Notes: generated by a model not told the origin, from the sequence alone. A DNA stretch of 64,000 nucleotides from Seohaeicola saemankumensis (GCF_020171285.1 NZ_JAIUZI010000008.1:62001-126000); one strand, 5' to 3'; positions 46,002 through 55,621 are shown, counted from the stretch's first letter. Program-made: numbers and translations.

Positions 46002-46190
46002 TCAGCGGTGCTTCATCAAGGGACCGCCCGGACCAAGGTAGATCGCCGCGTCCCAGACGCGATGTGTGACCCGGCAGTCGGTGTTTGGGGGCTGGCCGTT
46101 TTCCGGGAAAACATCGTTGGAGTTTGGTTTCCTTGCGGATGCCGGTCTGTCATGGCCTTTGATCCGTGCCCAGAGTTTGTGTCTTAACAT
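46002..46190 (-). CDS. Small 62-residue protein of unknown function
   Basis: ATG at 46190 has a strong GGAGG 5 bases upstream. The 62-residue product (MLRHKLWARIKGHDRP...YLGPGGPLMKHR) is basic and has no membrane segment or motif that I know. The divergent GlxA-type regulator begins 113 bases away. The ribosome site, the clean frame, and the position next to a regulator support a real gene. Confidence 0.62.
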   Translation of the reverse strand: MLRHKLWARIKGHDRPASARKPNSNDVFPENGQPPNTDCRVTHRVWDAAIYLGPGGPLMKHR

Positions 46191-46303
46191 CGGAACCTCC
46201 ACTGGATTGCGTCTGCGGAAACAATGCGCTGGCATTTCTGTTGGGCGTGAGCGGCAGAACGGCTAAAAAGGGGGCAGATTCACCACTATCGGCTGGATTG
46301 CCC

Positions 46304-47317
46304 GTGCCACTATCCGTTCAAATCGTCGCGACGCCCGAAACCAGCGCATCCAGCGTGTTCGGGCTGTATGACACCCTGGTTGCCGCCGGGCGGGACTGGG
46401 AACAGCTGGTCAGTGGGGATGAGCCGGAACCGGTGTTCGACGTCAGTCTGGTCGGGCCAAGCACCGACGGTTTTCGATGTGGCAGCGGCGTGCGGATTGC
46501 GCCCGACCAAGCGTTCGCGGACTCGGGCGATGCGGATCTGGTGGTGGTGCCCGGTCTGGCCCTGTCCCCGCACGAGCGGCCCGAAAGGGCCCTGCATCCC
46601 GGTCTGGCGTGGCTTGCCGAACGGGACCCGGCGAAGACGCGCATCGTGTCGGCGTGTACGGGGGCGGTCTACCTCGCCGAGATTGGCGTTCTCGACGGGT
46701 TAGAAGCGACGACGCACTGGGCCTGGGAGGGGCTGTTCCGGCAGTTCTATCCGGCTGTCCGGCTGCGCACCGACCGGGGCCTGTGTTTCGCGGATGCATC
46801 CAAGGGGCCCGTCACATCGGGCGGAACGACGGGCTGGCAGGAGCTGGCCTTGTTCCTCATCGCGCATTACGGCGGAACGCAAAGGGCCGCGCGGGCCGCG
46901 AAAGTCTGGCTCATGGCGAACCGGGGAGAGTTGCAGGCGCCGTTCACGTCGATGATCACGGCGACCCCCCATGCGGATGCCGTTATTGCGCGGGCGCAGG
47001 AGTGGATTGCGGAGTACTATGCGCTGGAGAACCCGGTTGGTGAGATGACGGAGCGGTCGGGGCTCGCGCCGACAACATTCGCCCGGCGGTTTCGCAAAGC
47101 CACCAACAAGTCGCCGCAGGATTACGTTCTGGCCGTGCGGATCGAAGAGGCGCGACAGTTGCTTGAGACCACGACCGCCCCGATCGCAGAGGTCGCGGAG
47201 GCCGTCGGATATCTGGATACCCCGTCATTCCGGCGGTTGTTCAAGCGCAAGACCGGGCTGACCCCGGCGGAACATCGCAAGATGTTCGGAGAGGCGCGAT
47301 TTGCCAACTATGCGTGA
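46304..47317 (+). CDS. GlxA-family AraC-type transcriptional regulator
   Basis: A ~337-residue protein. The N-terminal DJ-1/PfpI-like domain is recognised by LVVVPGLAL and SACTGAVYLAEIGVLDGLEATTHW (nucleophile-elbow region with Cys), the C-terminal half by two AraC HTHs (MTERSGLAPTTFARRFRKATNKSPQDYVLAVRIEEARQLLETT; IAEVAEAVGYLDTPSFRRLFKRKTGLTPAEHRKMF). GTG at 46304 fits the family length best; the frame is open from 46166 but that would overlap the small divergent gene. Relatives regulate glycine-betaine and carnitine catabolism, but the ligand here is unknown. Confidence 0.87.
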   Translation: MPLSVQIVATPETSASSVFGLYDTLVAAGRDWEQLVSGDEPEPVFDVSLVGPSTDGFRCGSGVRIAPDQAFADSGDADLVVVPGLALSPHERPERALHPGLAWLAERDPAKTRIVSACTGAVYLAEIGVLDGLEATTHWAWEGLFRQFYPAVRLRTDRGLCFADASKGPVTSGGTTGWQELALFLIAHYGGTQRAARAAKVWLMANRGELQAPFTSMITATPHADAVIARAQEWIAEYYALENPVGEMTERSGLAPTTFARRFRKATNKSPQDYVLAVRIEEARQLLETTTAPIAEVAEAVGYLDTPSFRRLFKRKTGLTPAEHRKMFGEARFANYA

Positions 47318-47326
47318 GGGCAATTT

Positions 47327-47356
47327 TTTCTGAACCGGGGTTTTCTGAACCCGGGC
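47327..47356 (+). repeat. Tandem 15-bp direct repeat after the GlxA regulator
   Basis: TTTTCTGAACCGGGG is followed directly by TTTTCTGAACCCGGG (14 of 15 identical). It starts 9 bases after the stop codon. It may be a small slipped duplication or a regulator site for neither neighbour. Confidence 0.45.
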
Positions 47357-47472
47357 AAGGGCCGTTGCGAAGGCGCGCTGTCGGTGCGCCGGCTGACGCC
47401 AGATGGCCGGGCGCAGACCCGGAATGGTGTGCCCGGCCGCGGGAAATGACGCAGCCGGTCCGGGTCGCCGCC

Positions 47473-49557
47473 TCATTCCGCCGCGATCTGGATCACCGGT
47501 TCCATCTGGGCGAGGCTGTCGTCGCTGAGGTGGCATTTGATCTGGTGGCCGCCGCCGAGGTCGCGCAGGGGCGGCACCTCGCGGTCGCAAAGGCCATCGG
47601 GCACCTGGTTCTTCCAGGAACAGCGGGTCTGGAACGGGCAGCCGGGGGGCGGGTTCATGGCCGAGGGGATGTCGCCTTCGAGCACCACGTGTTTCTTGTG
47701 CACCGAGGTGTCGGCGATCGGCACGGCGGACAGCAGCGCCTCGGTATAGGGGTGGTAGGGCGGCGAGAAGACGGCATCGGTGCTGCCCAGTTCGACCACA
47801 TGGCCGAGGTACATCACCATCACCCGGTCGCTGAGGTACCGCACGATCGACAGGTCGTGCGAGATGAACAGGAGCGTGGTTTTCTGTTCGCGCTGGATGT
47901 CCATAAGCAGGTCGGTGACGGCGGCCTGCACGCTGACATCAAGCGCCGAGACCGGCTCGTCCGCCACCACGATGCGGGCGCCGCCGGCAAAGGCGCGGGC
48001 GATGCCGACGCGCTGTTTCTGCCCGCCCGAGAGCTGCCGCGGCATCCGCTCGGCAAAGGCGCGCGGCAGTTTCACCAGGTCCAGCAGTTCGAGCATGCGC
48101 GCGCGCCGGTCGGCCTCGTTCGCGCCGATGCCAAAGATTTCCAGCGCCCGGATGATCTGGCGGCCCACGGTCATCGAGGGGTTGAGCGTATCAAAGGGGT
48201 TCTGGAACACCATCTGCACATCGGCGACGGTGCGGGGGTCGCGGGCCTCGATCGGGAGCTGTTCGATGTTGCGCCCATCGAGCAGGATCTGGCCGTCGGT
48301 GGCGGTCTCCAGCCCCATCAACACCTTGGCAAAGGTGGATTTGCCGCAGCCGGATTCGCCGACGATGGCGAGCGTCTCGGATTCGCGCGCCTCAAAGCTG
48401 AGCGTCTCGTTGGCCTTGACCACCTTCTTGTCGCCGCCGCCAAAGAGCGCATTGGCCGCGACCTCGTAGTATTTGCGCAGGTTGTCCATTTTCAGGACCA
48501 CCTTGCCGACCTCGGCCTTCTCCTTGCGCTCGGCGGCGACCGCCGGCGCGTCCCAGTCGATTTCCCCGAACCTGAGGCAGCGGGTGGCGTGGCGGTCGTT
48601 GCCGGGCACATCGGCCATCGAGATGTCCCCCAGATCACAGCGCCCGGCCTCGAAATAATCGCAGCGCGGGCCAAAGTTGCAGCCGCGCGGGCGTTCGTGC
48701 GGCAGCGGGAAGTTGCCGGGGATGGCGATCAGCGGGCGCGCCGTCTTGTCGGCGCCGGGCAGGGGGATCGAACGAAACAGCGCCTGGGTATAGGGGTGGC
48801 GCATGCTGTCGAAGACATCGGTGATCGAGCCGCGCTCAACCGCCTCGCCGGAATACATCACGCAGAGCCGGTCGCAGGTCTCCAGCACCAGACCGAGGTT
48901 GTGCGAGATGAACAGCATCGAGGTGCCGTATTTCTTGCCCAGGTCCTTGACCAGCTCGACCACGGCGGCCTCCACCGTCACGTCGAGCGCGGTGGTGGGT
49001 TCGTCCAGGATCAAAAGCGCCGGTTTCGACATCAGGGCCATGGCGATGACGATGCGCTGCTGCTGACCGCCCGAGAGCTGGTGCGGGTAGCTGTCGAGCA
49101 TCCGCTCGGGATCGGGCAGGCGCACGTCGGTGACCACCTCCAGCGCGCGGGCGCGGGCCTCCTCCGCACTGATGCCCTCGTGGATCATCGGCACCTCCAT
49201 CAGCTGGCGGCCGATCTTCATCGCCGGGTTCAGGCTGGCCATCGGCTCCTGGTAGATCATCGCGATCTCGTTGCCGCGCACGTCGCGCAACTCCTCGGCG
49301 CTCAGCGTGCTCAGGTCGCGGCCCTTGAACTTGATGGTGCCGCCGACAATCCGGCCGTTGCGGCCGAGGTCCTGCATCACCCCCAGCGCCACGGTGGATT
49401 TGCCGCAGCCGCTCTCGCCCACCAGCCCGACCGCCTCGCCGGGCTGCACGGTGACCGAGAAATCCATCACGGCGGGGATTTCCCGCAGCCGCGTGAAAAA
49501 CGAAATCGACAGTTTGTCGATCTCGAGGATTGGCCCGTCATGATCCCATTTTGCCAT
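47473..49557 (-). CDS. Fused double ATPase of a peptide/nickel-type ABC importer
   Basis: A 694-residue protein combining the OppD-like and OppF-like subunits in one chain. The first half has GLVGESGCGKSTVALG, LSGGQQQR and LLILDEPTTALDV; the second has AIVGESGCGKSTFAKV, LSGGQKQR and IVVADEPVSALDV. Each half ends in an oligopeptide-type Cys-containing tail (GCNFGPRCDYFEAGRC; GCPFQTRCSW). It should drive uptake through the two permeases just upstream. No solute-binding protein gene is adjacent. The family also transports dipeptides, nickel, opines and sugars. Confidence 0.93.
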   Translation of the reverse strand: MAKWDHDGPILEIDKLSISFFTRLREIPAVMDFSVTVQPGEAVGLVGESGCGKSTVALGVMQDLGRNGRIVGGTIKFKGRDLSTLSAEELRDVRGNEIAMIYQEPMASLNPAMKIGRQLMEVPMIHEGISAEEARARALEVVTDVRLPDPERMLDSYPHQLSGGQQQRIVIAMALMSKPALLILDEPTTALDVTVEAAVVELVKDLGKKYGTSMLFISHNLGLVLETCDRLCVMYSGEAVERGSITDVFDSMRHPYTQALFRSIPLPGADKTARPLIAIPGNFPLPHERPRGCNFGPRCDYFEAGRCDLGDISMADVPGNDRHATRCLRFGEIDWDAPAVAAERKEKAEVGKVVLKMDNLRKYYEVAANALFGGGDKKVVKANETLSFEARESETLAIVGESGCGKSTFAKVLMGLETATDGQILLDGRNIEQLPIEARDPRTVADVQMVFQNPFDTLNPSMTVGRQIIRALEIFGIGANEADRRARMLELLDLVKLPRAFAERMPRQLSGGQKQRVGIARAFAGGARIVVADEPVSALDVSVQAAVTDLLMDIQREQKTTLLFISHDLSIVRYLSDRVMVMYLGHVVELGSTDAVFSPPYHPYTEALLSAVPIADTSVHKKHVVLEGDIPSAMNPPPGCPFQTRCSWKNQVPDGLCDREVPPLRDLGGGHQIKCHLSDDSLAQMEPVIQIAAE

Positions 49558-49571
49558 CTCGACCTCCCGGC

Positions 49572-49622
49572 CTTTTCATCTCTTTTCAAATACTCCGGGG
49601 GTCCGGGGGCAGGCCCCCGGTC
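49572..49622 (-). repeat. Dispersed hairpin-tail repeat, copy 9
   Basis: On the minus strand CCGGGGGCCTGCCCCCGG forms a hairpin, followed by ACCCCC and the tail GGAGTATTTG then AAAAGAGATGAAAAG. It lies between the permease and ATPase genes of the ABC operon, with the tail 15 bases before the ATPase start. Confidence 0.88.
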
Positions 49623-49724
49623 CCGGTTTCGGTCTTTGTTCCAACCGTTGGCCCCGGCGCGGGGCGCCAGGAGGGGTTGGGGTGTGGCGCCCGCAAAAGA
49701 CTGCGTCTTTCGCTACACGCCACC

Positions 49725-49767
49725 TTGCGGGAAGAAAGTCTCAATCCTTGAGACTTTCTTCCCGCAA
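49725..49767. repeat. Perfect 19-bp inverted repeat over the permease stop codon
   Basis: TTGCGGGAAGAAAGTCTCA and its exact reverse complement flank an ATCCT loop. The stop codon of the permease gene (49741-49743) lies in one arm, and its last codons (EESLKD) are coded in the loop and the other arm. A second hairpin (AAAGAC/GTCTTT, 49696-49710) lies just downstream. Confidence 0.9.
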
Positions 49768-50955
49768 TCCATCCGCCAGCAGGTTCAGCCCCAGCACCAT
49801 CGACAACAGCGCCAGCGCCGGTGGCAGCACCGGGTGCAGGTAGCGTGACAGCAGGCGGCGGCCTTCGTTGATGGTCGAGCCCCAGTCGGGGCTTTCCGAT
49901 TCCAGCCCCAGCCCGAAGAAGCCCAGCGTGCCCAGAAGGATGGTGGTGTAGCCGATGCGCAGGCAGAAATCGACGATCAGCGGGCCGCGTGCGTTGGGCA
50001 GGATTTCCCACAGCATGATGTACCACGGGCCTTCGCCGCGGGTCTGGGCGGCGGCGACGTAGTCGCGCGTCTTGATGTCCATCGCCAGGCCGCGCACGAT
50101 GCGGAACACGGTGGGCGAATTGACGAAGACCACCGAGACAAACACCACCAGGATCCCGCCCGACACGTCAAAGAGGTCGAGGATTTCCGGCAGCGCCGGG
50201 ATCGAGACGGCAGGGGTGTTGACGAGGTAGCCGCCGGTGGAGATCAGCGACAGGTAGAGCCATGTCATCACCCCCAGCACGCCGATCAGCAGCGGCGTGC
50301 GGAACCGCGGCTGGGTGTAGAACCGGGAATTCAGCAGCACGGCGGCAAAGACGATGGGAAAGACAAAGAGCACCGTGGCCATGTAGTTGGGCACCCCGGT
50401 GGCGATGATCTCGGGCGTGACCAGCAGGTAAAAGAGCAGGATGACCGGGAAGGCGAGGATCAGGTTGGCCAGGAACGACAGCGCGGTGTCGAGCCGGCCG
50501 CCGTAAAAGCCCGCCGGCAGGCCCAGGGTGATGCCCACCATGAAGGCGAACATGGTCGCCAGCGGCGCGATCTGCACCACGATCCAGGCGCCCTTGACCA
50601 TGCGGCTGAAGACGTCGCGCGCCAGGTTGTCGCCGCCCAGCAGGTACCAGGCGTATTCGCCGTCGCCGGGGCTGCGCAGCGGGGTGCCGGGCGGTTTGTT
50701 CTTCATCCCCGAGACCTGCGCCAGCGGGTCGTGGGTGACAATCAGGTCCATGGCGCCGAAGATGCCGGTAAACACCCAGAACATCACCAGCGCAAAGCCG
50801 ATCATGCCCACCGGGCTGTCGAACAGCTTGCCATAAAGCCCCAGCCGGCGCTTGAAGGCGATGGAGGCGGCAAAGACGATGACCAGGGCGATCCAGACCG
50901 GGGTGAACTGGTAGAGCACCCGCAGGATGATTTCGGAGGTGGTGAGAGGTTCCAT
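49741..50955 (-). CDS. ABC transporter permease, OppC/DppC type
   Basis: A 404-residue membrane protein. It has an N-terminal leader region with one membrane segment, a long periplasmic loop (MDLIVTHDPLAQVSGMKNKPPGTPLRSPGDGEYAWYLLGGDNLARDVFSR) and five more segments. The coupling motif region DYVAAAQTRGEGPWYIMLWEILPNARGP matches the EAA loop. ATG at 50955 with AGGAGA upstream is chosen over the frame to 51006. It is the second permease of the importer and its 3' end lies in a perfect hairpin. Confidence 0.93.
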   Translation of the reverse strand: MEPLTTSEIILRVLYQFTPVWIALVIVFAASIAFKRRLGLYGKLFDSPVGMIGFALVMFWVFTGIFGAMDLIVTHDPLAQVSGMKNKPPGTPLRSPGDGEYAWYLLGGDNLARDVFSRMVKGAWIVVQIAPLATMFAFMVGITLGLPAGFYGGRLDTALSFLANLILAFPVILLFYLLVTPEIIATGVPNYMATVLFVFPIVFAAVLLNSRFYTQPRFRTPLLIGVLGVMTWLYLSLISTGGYLVNTPAVSIPALPEILDLFDVSGGILVVFVSVVFVNSPTVFRIVRGLAMDIKTRDYVAAAQTRGEGPWYIMLWEILPNARGPLIVDFCLRIGYTTILLGTLGFFGLGLESESPDWGSTINEGRRLLSRYLHPVLPPALALLSMVLGLNLLADGLREESLKD

Positions 50956-50971
50956 CTTGCTTCTCCTCTCC

Positions 50972-52024
50972 TCAGGAAATCCGGATGCGGGGGTTGAGGT
51001 AGACATAGCCGACGTCCGAGATCAGCTGTGTCAGCAGCACCACCACCACCGAGACCACCGAGATGCCCAGCAGCAGTTCGATGTCGTTGTTGCCTGCCGC
51101 CTGCACCAGCGCCCAGCCGAAGCCCTTGTAATTGAACAGGGTTTCGACGATCACCACGCCGTTCAGCAGCCAGGGCACCTGTAGCATGATCACGGTAAAG
51201 GGGGCGATCAGCGCGTTTCTGAGCGCGTGTTTCATCACGATGTTGGGAAAGCTGACCCCCTTGAGCCGGGCGGTGCGGATATATTGCGCGGTCATCACCT
51301 CGGTCATCGAGGCGCGGGTCATCCGCGCGATGTAGCCCATGCCATAGAGAGAGATGGTCAGCACCGGGAGGAAGAAATTTTCGAAATTGGCGTCTTTCAT
51401 GGCGCTGGCGGCGGTGCCCTTGAACCATTTCAGCCCGACCGCGGAGGAGGTGAAGATGGCGATGAAGATGACGCCCGAGACATATTCGGGCGTTGCGGTG
51501 GTGATGATGGAGAAGGTCGACAGGCTGCGGTCGGTGACCGAGCCTTCGCGCATGCCCGCCAGCACGCCGATCAGCAGCGCCGAGGGCACCATCAGCACCA
51601 GCACCCAGAACATCAGCTTGCCGGTCAGCCCGAGGCGGGTGCCGATGATGGTGCTGACGTCGTCCTTGAACACACGGGAATAGCCCCAGTCGCCCTGCAG
51701 GATACCGCAGTAGCGCGGCTCGGCGGCGGCCTCGCTGGCGGGTTTGGCGCCGATGAAGCAGCGCCCGGTGACGCCGTCCTCGCCGCTGCGGGTCCAGCCC
51801 GGCAGCACGCCGAGCCACTGGCCGTATTTCACCGGCAGCGGCTGCAGCAGCCCGTTGGCGTCGAGCCAGCTGGTCACCGCCTCGTCCGACATGCGGAAGT
51901 TGCCCTGGGTCTTGGCCAGTTTTTCGAGGTTCGGATAGAGGTTGGTCAGGAAGAAGACGATGAAGGTCAGGCAGAGCGCCGTGACGATCATCACCCCCGT
52001 CCGTCGCAGAATGAATAGTCCCAT
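50972..52024 (-). CDS. ABC transporter permease, OppB/DppB type
   Basis: A 350-residue membrane protein, first gene of the importer operon. MGLFILRRTGVMIVTALCLTFIVFFLTNLYPNL is the first segment; the cytosolic EAA region is QYIRTARLKGVSFPNIVMKHALRNALIAP. Between segments 1 and 2 it has an unusually long periplasmic loop (residues ~40-130, with CFIGAKPASEAAAEPRYCG). 16 bases separate it from the next permease gene. It is likely preceded by the operon promoter in the 52025-52297 region, where I find no confident -35/-10. Confidence 0.93.
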   Translation of the reverse strand: MGLFILRRTGVMIVTALCLTFIVFFLTNLYPNLEKLAKTQGNFRMSDEAVTSWLDANGLLQPLPVKYGQWLGVLPGWTRSGEDGVTGRCFIGAKPASEAAAEPRYCGILQGDWGYSRVFKDDVSTIIGTRLGLTGKLMFWVLVLMVPSALLIGVLAGMREGSVTDRSLSTFSIITTATPEYVSGVIFIAIFTSSAVGLKWFKGTAASAMKDANFENFFLPVLTISLYGMGYIARMTRASMTEVMTAQYIRTARLKGVSFPNIVMKHALRNALIAPFTVIMLQVPWLLNGVVIVETLFNYKGFGWALVQAAGNNDIELLLGISVVSVVVVLLTQLISDVGYVYLNPRIRIS

Positions 52025-52297
52025 GTCGTCCCCTGTCAGGCTTCAGTCCGGCCTCTTGTCGGGCCGTGTCGTGGCGGGCGCGTGTCAGACGCCGGGGCGG
52101 GGTCGGCGGCGGGTCGGATCCTGCGGGATCCGGTCCGGTGCGCCATCGTGATCGCGTGTGTTTGACCCCCTGTCCCGCGCATTCGGCATGAGATTGGCGC
52201 GCAGGTCAACGCTTGCTTTCGGCAAATCCGGGTCAAAAAGCGACATGTCGGCGTCGGAAACGCGATAATCGCGCCGGGCGGATGGTGGTCGGGGCGG

Positions 52298-53110
52298 TCA
52301 GCTGCGGGGGTGCGCGGCGCGGCGCAGCCGGGTCGGCGGCTGGCCGAAGTGCTGCTGGATGAAGCGGGTGAAATAGGCGGCGCTGCCAAAACCGAGGTGG
52401 CGGGCGATGTCCTGAACCGGCACGTCGGTGCCGGTCAGCAGGACACGCGCGGCGTGCAGCTGGCGTTCGGTCAGCAGTGCGGCGGCGGTCTTGCCCGTCT
52501 CGGCCCGACAGACGCGGGTCAGGTGGGTGGGCGTCACGTCCAGCGCGGCGGCGTGGTCGGCCATGCTGCCGCCGTCGGCGTAGTGATCGCTGAGCCGCGC
52601 GAAATAGGCCCGCACCAGACGCCGGGCCGCCGAGGGGCGGGGGGGCTCGACGGCCGAGGTGAGGATCTGCCGCCGCAGCCAGACCCCCATCAGCGCGCCG
52701 TAGGCCTGCAGGGCCGACTGGCACAGGGGCCGGTCCGCCGTCTGTTCGCGGCCCATCGATTCGAACAGCACGGTCAGCTCGTTCTGGGCTCCGACCTCGC
52801 GCACGCGTAGGTGCAGCAGGCTGTCGGGCAGGACCAGCCCGGAGCCGGGCGGCACCAGAACGGCCTGCCCGTAGGTCTGGCGGCCGAGGTCCATCGACAT
52901 CAGCTGGCCGGCGGGAATGAAGATGGCGTTATGCGCCCCGACGCCGCAGCGCGCGCCGTCGAGCAGCGCCAGCCCCTGTCCGCGGGTGATCCAGAGCAGC
53001 ATCGCATAGGGCCGCGCATGGACCAGTTCCAGCGCCCAGGCGCCGTTCTGGGTGAGCTGCGCCAGCGTGGTCAGCCGCAGTTCGGCTATGTCCGAGGGGT
53101 CAAAGGCCAT
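52298..53110 (-). CDS. AraC-family transcriptional regulator
   Basis: A 270-residue regulator with a cupin-type N-domain (GARCGVGAHNAIFIPAGQLMSMDLG) and the double HTH at the C-terminus (MADHAAALDVTPTHLTRVCRAETGKTAAALLTERQLHAARVLL; VQDIARHLGFGSAAYFTRFIQQHFGQPPTRLR). It is on the same strand upstream of the ABC importer, so it may control it; this is only positional. No ligand can be named. Confidence 0.9.
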   Translation of the reverse strand: MAFDPSDIAELRLTTLAQLTQNGAWALELVHARPYAMLLWITRGQGLALLDGARCGVGAHNAIFIPAGQLMSMDLGRQTYGQAVLVPPGSGLVLPDSLLHLRVREVGAQNELTVLFESMGREQTADRPLCQSALQAYGALMGVWLRRQILTSAVEPPRPSAARRLVRAYFARLSDHYADGGSMADHAAALDVTPTHLTRVCRAETGKTAAALLTERQLHAARVLLTGTDVPVQDIARHLGFGSAAYFTRFIQQHFGQPPTRLRRAAHPRS

Positions 53111-53249
53111 TTGTTCGATTTAGGCAAGAAAACCGGCAGTTATCCAGAGAATTCGTTCGGAAAAGTACGAAAATACCGATAATTTTAGGGTTCTGCCGCC
53201 GGATCAGGCTTGGGCCCACCCCCGTTTCCGGCCCGTTTCGGGTTCGGGC

Positions 53250-54209
53250 TCAGGTCGGTGACCAGGGCCGCCATGCCGACATCTTGGACCGAAACCACGT
53301 GCGTTGGCGCTTGGCGAATTGCCGCGTCGAGATGATGGCGCGGTCGCGGGCCTCGGTCAGGGTGAGCGTGCCGTCGTGGCAGGCCGTCAGTTCGGGCACG
53401 CCGATGGCGCGGCAGGACGGCAGCGCCGGGTCGTAACGGTCGCGCATGGCGGCGATTTCGTCCATCGCGCCCTGGTCCAGCATCTGGTCGAAGCGGCGGG
53501 CGATCCGGTCGTTCAGCCAGTCCTTGGGCACGTCGAACACGATGGCGGCGCAGGCCGAGAGCGGCAGGGCGGGCGGCGGCGTCTGCGCCTGCCACCAGGC
53601 CAGCGGGCGACCGGTGGCGGTCTGCACCTCCCAGGCGCGCTGGACGCGGGCGCGGTTGTTGGTGTCGATGCGGGCGGCGGTTTCCGGGTCCAGTTCGGCC
53701 AGCATATGGGCGAGCGTCAGGGAATCGGCCTGTGCGCGCACCTCGGGCGGGGTGGCGGGGATCTCGGCCATGCCCTGGGTCAGGGCCATGAAATAGAGCC
53801 CGGTTCCGCCGGTGATGATCACCCGGTCGGGCCCGTTCAGCAGCGGCAGCACCTCGCGCAGCCAGTGGCCGGCGGAATAGGGCGCGTCATAAGGCAGGTG
53901 GCCGTAGAGCCGGTGCGGGGCGCGCGACTCTTCCGCCGCCGAGGGGCGGGCGGTGATCACGCGCCAGCAGTCGTAGACCTGGCTGGCGTCGGCATTGACG
54001 ATGACGCCGCCCTGGCGTTCGGCGATCTCAAGCGCCAGCGCCGATTTGCCCGAGGCGGTCGGCCCGGCGATCAGCACCGGTTGATCGGGCGCGATATCGC
54101 GCAGCGCGGTCACCGCGGACCCCCGCAAAGGCGTGAAACTGTCATTTCCCGGCATTCTCCGTGCGTCGCCGCGCCGATCTCGATTGAACCCGGGCGGCTT
54201 TTCCGACAT
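53250..54209 (-). CDS. miaA: tRNA dimethylallyltransferase
   Basis: A 319-residue enzyme that transfers a dimethylallyl group to A37 of tRNAs reading U-starting codons. The P-loop is [33 protein letters not shown] and [15 protein letters not shown] are family motifs. The start could be ATG at 54209, ATG at 54155 or GTG at 54113, because family members usually begin about ten residues before the P-loop. It is divergent from pyrH across only 39 bases. Confidence 0.94.
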   Translation of the reverse strand: MSEKPPGFNRDRRGDARRMPGNDSFTPLRGSAVTALRDIAPDQPVLIAGPTASGKSALALEIAERQGGVIVNADASQVYDCWRVITARPSAAEESRAPHRLYGHLPYDAPYSAGHWLREVLPLLNGPDRVIITGGTGLYFMALTQGMAEIPATPPEVRAQADSLTLAHMLAELDPETAARIDTNNRARVQRAWEVQTATGRPLAWWQAQTPPPALPLSACAAIVFDVPKDWLNDRIARRFDQMLDQGAMDEIAAMRDRYDPALPSCRAIGVPELTACHDGTLTLTEARDRAIISTRQFAKRQRTWFRSKMSAWRPWSPT

Positions 54210-54248
54210 TTTGCGCGAAACTAACCCCGTGCCAACGCGGAGCGCAAC

Positions 54249-54995
54249 ATGACCTCATCCCCCGACACAACGACGCCGATGCCCGAACCGCTGTACAAGC
54301 GGGTCATGCTGAAGATCTCAGGAGAGGCGCTGATGGGCGATCAGGGGTTCGGCCTGCATCCGCCGACGGTGCAGCGGATCGCCGAAGAGGTGAAATCGGT
54401 CCGCGACCTGGGCGTCGAGATCTGCATGGTGATCGGCGGCGGCAACATCTTTCGCGGGCTGCAGGGCAGCGCGCAGGGGATGGAGCGGACCACGGCGGAC
54501 TACATGGGGATGCTGGCCACGGTGATGAACGCGCTGGCGATGCAGTCGGCGCTGGAGGGGCTGGGGGTGTTCACGCGGGTGATCAGCGCCATTCCGATGG
54601 ACCAGGTCTGTGAGCCCTATATCCGGCGCCGCGCGGTGCGGCACCTGGAAAAGGGCCGGGTGTGCATTTTCGCCGCCGGCACCGGCAACCCCTATTTCAC
54701 CACCGACACGGCGGCCACCCTGCGCGCCAACGAGATGTCCTGCGAGGCGATCTTCAAGGGCACCAAGGTGGACGGGGTTTATGACAAGGACCCGGTCAAA
54801 CACGACGACGCCAAACGCTATGACAGTGTCAGCTATGACGACGTGCTGGCCAAGCGTCTGGGGGTGATGGATGCCAGCGCGATCGCGCTGGCGCGCGACA
54901 ATAGCCTGCCGATCATCGTCTTTTCACTGGACGAGCCGGGCGGGTTCCGTGGCATTCTGGCCGGCGAGGGTACCTATACAAAGGTGCTGGGCTGA
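54249..54995 (+). CDS. pyrH: UMP kinase
   Basis: A 248-residue amino-acid-kinase-fold enzyme making UDP from [32 protein letters not shown], and [20 protein letters not shown] are diagnostic. It opens the run pyrH-frr-uppS-cdsA-dxr-rseP-bamA-skp-fabZ-lpxA, with frr 52 bases on. There is an additional ~15-residue N-terminal extension ([15 protein letters not shown]). Confidence 0.96.
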   Translation: MTSSPDTTTPMPEPLYKRVMLKISGEALMGDQGFGLHPPTVQRIAEEVKSVRDLGVEICMVIGGGNIFRGLQGSAQGMERTTADYMGMLATVMNALAMQSALEGLGVFTRVISAIPMDQVCEPYIRRRAVRHLEKGRVCIFAAGTGNPYFTTDTAATLRANEMSCEAIFKGTKVDGVYDKDPVKHDDAKRYDSVSYDDVLAKRLGVMDASAIALARDNSLPIIVFSLDEPGGFRGILAGEGTYTKVLG

Positions 54996-55047
54996 CGCTA
55001 TAGACCGCTGAAACGTTCACGCGGAACAAAATACGGGAGAGGGCAGC

Positions 55048-55611
55048 ATGTCTGACGATTTCGAACTGGATACCGACGATCTGCAGCGGCGGATGGACGG
55101 GGCGATGGCCAACCTGCGCACGGAATTCGCGTCGCTCAGGACGGGGCGGGCGAGCGCCTCGATGCTGGAGCCGGTGATGGTGGACGCCTACGGGTCGCAG
55201 ACGCCGATCAACCAGGTCGGCACGGTGAACGTGCCGGAGCCGCGGATGGTGACGATCAACGTCTGGGACAAGGGGCTGGTCGGCAAGGTCGAGAAGGCGA
55301 TCCGCGAGAGCGGGCTGGGCATCAACCCGCAGCTGAACGGCACCATCATCATGCTGCCGATCCCCGAGCTGAACGAGGAACGCCGCCGCGAGCTGACCAA
55401 GGTGGCCGGGCAATATGCCGAACATGCTCGGGTGTCGGTGCGCAACGTGCGCCGCGACGGCATGGACCAGATCAAGAAGGCCAAGGCCGACGGGATGTCG
55501 GAGGACGACCAGAAGTTCTGGGAGACCGAGGTGCAGGATCTGACCGACAAGATGATCGCCGCCGTCGATGCGGCGCTGGAGACCAAGCAAGCCGAAATCA
55601 TGCAGGTCTGA
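55048..55611 (+). CDS. frr: Ribosome recycling factor
   Basis: A 187-residue RRF that splits post-termination ribosomes with [41 protein letters not shown] and the late [24 protein letters not shown] are the family blocks. GAGAGG precedes the ATG. Standard partner of pyrH. Confidence 0.96.
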   Translation: MSDDFELDTDDLQRRMDGAMANLRTEFASLRTGRASASMLEPVMVDAYGSQTPINQVGTVNVPEPRMVTINVWDKGLVGKVEKAIRESGLGINPQLNGTIIMLPIPELNEERRRELTKVAGQYAEHARVSVRNVRRDGMDQIKKAKADGMSEDDQKFWETEVQDLTDKMIAAVDAALETKQAEIMQV

Positions 55612-55621
55612 GCGCGGTTCG

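Noticed and set aside
47314-49848. 844-codon plus-strand frame over the double ATPase gene
   Set aside because: Antisense shadow; the plus-strand reading lacks motifs, while the minus strand shows both sets of ABC motifs.
52025-52297. Possible small gene upstream of the ABC permease gene (frame 52036-52389, minus)
   Set aside because: No ribosome site, overlap with the AraC gene, Pro/Arg-biased translation typical of GC-rich noncoding frames.
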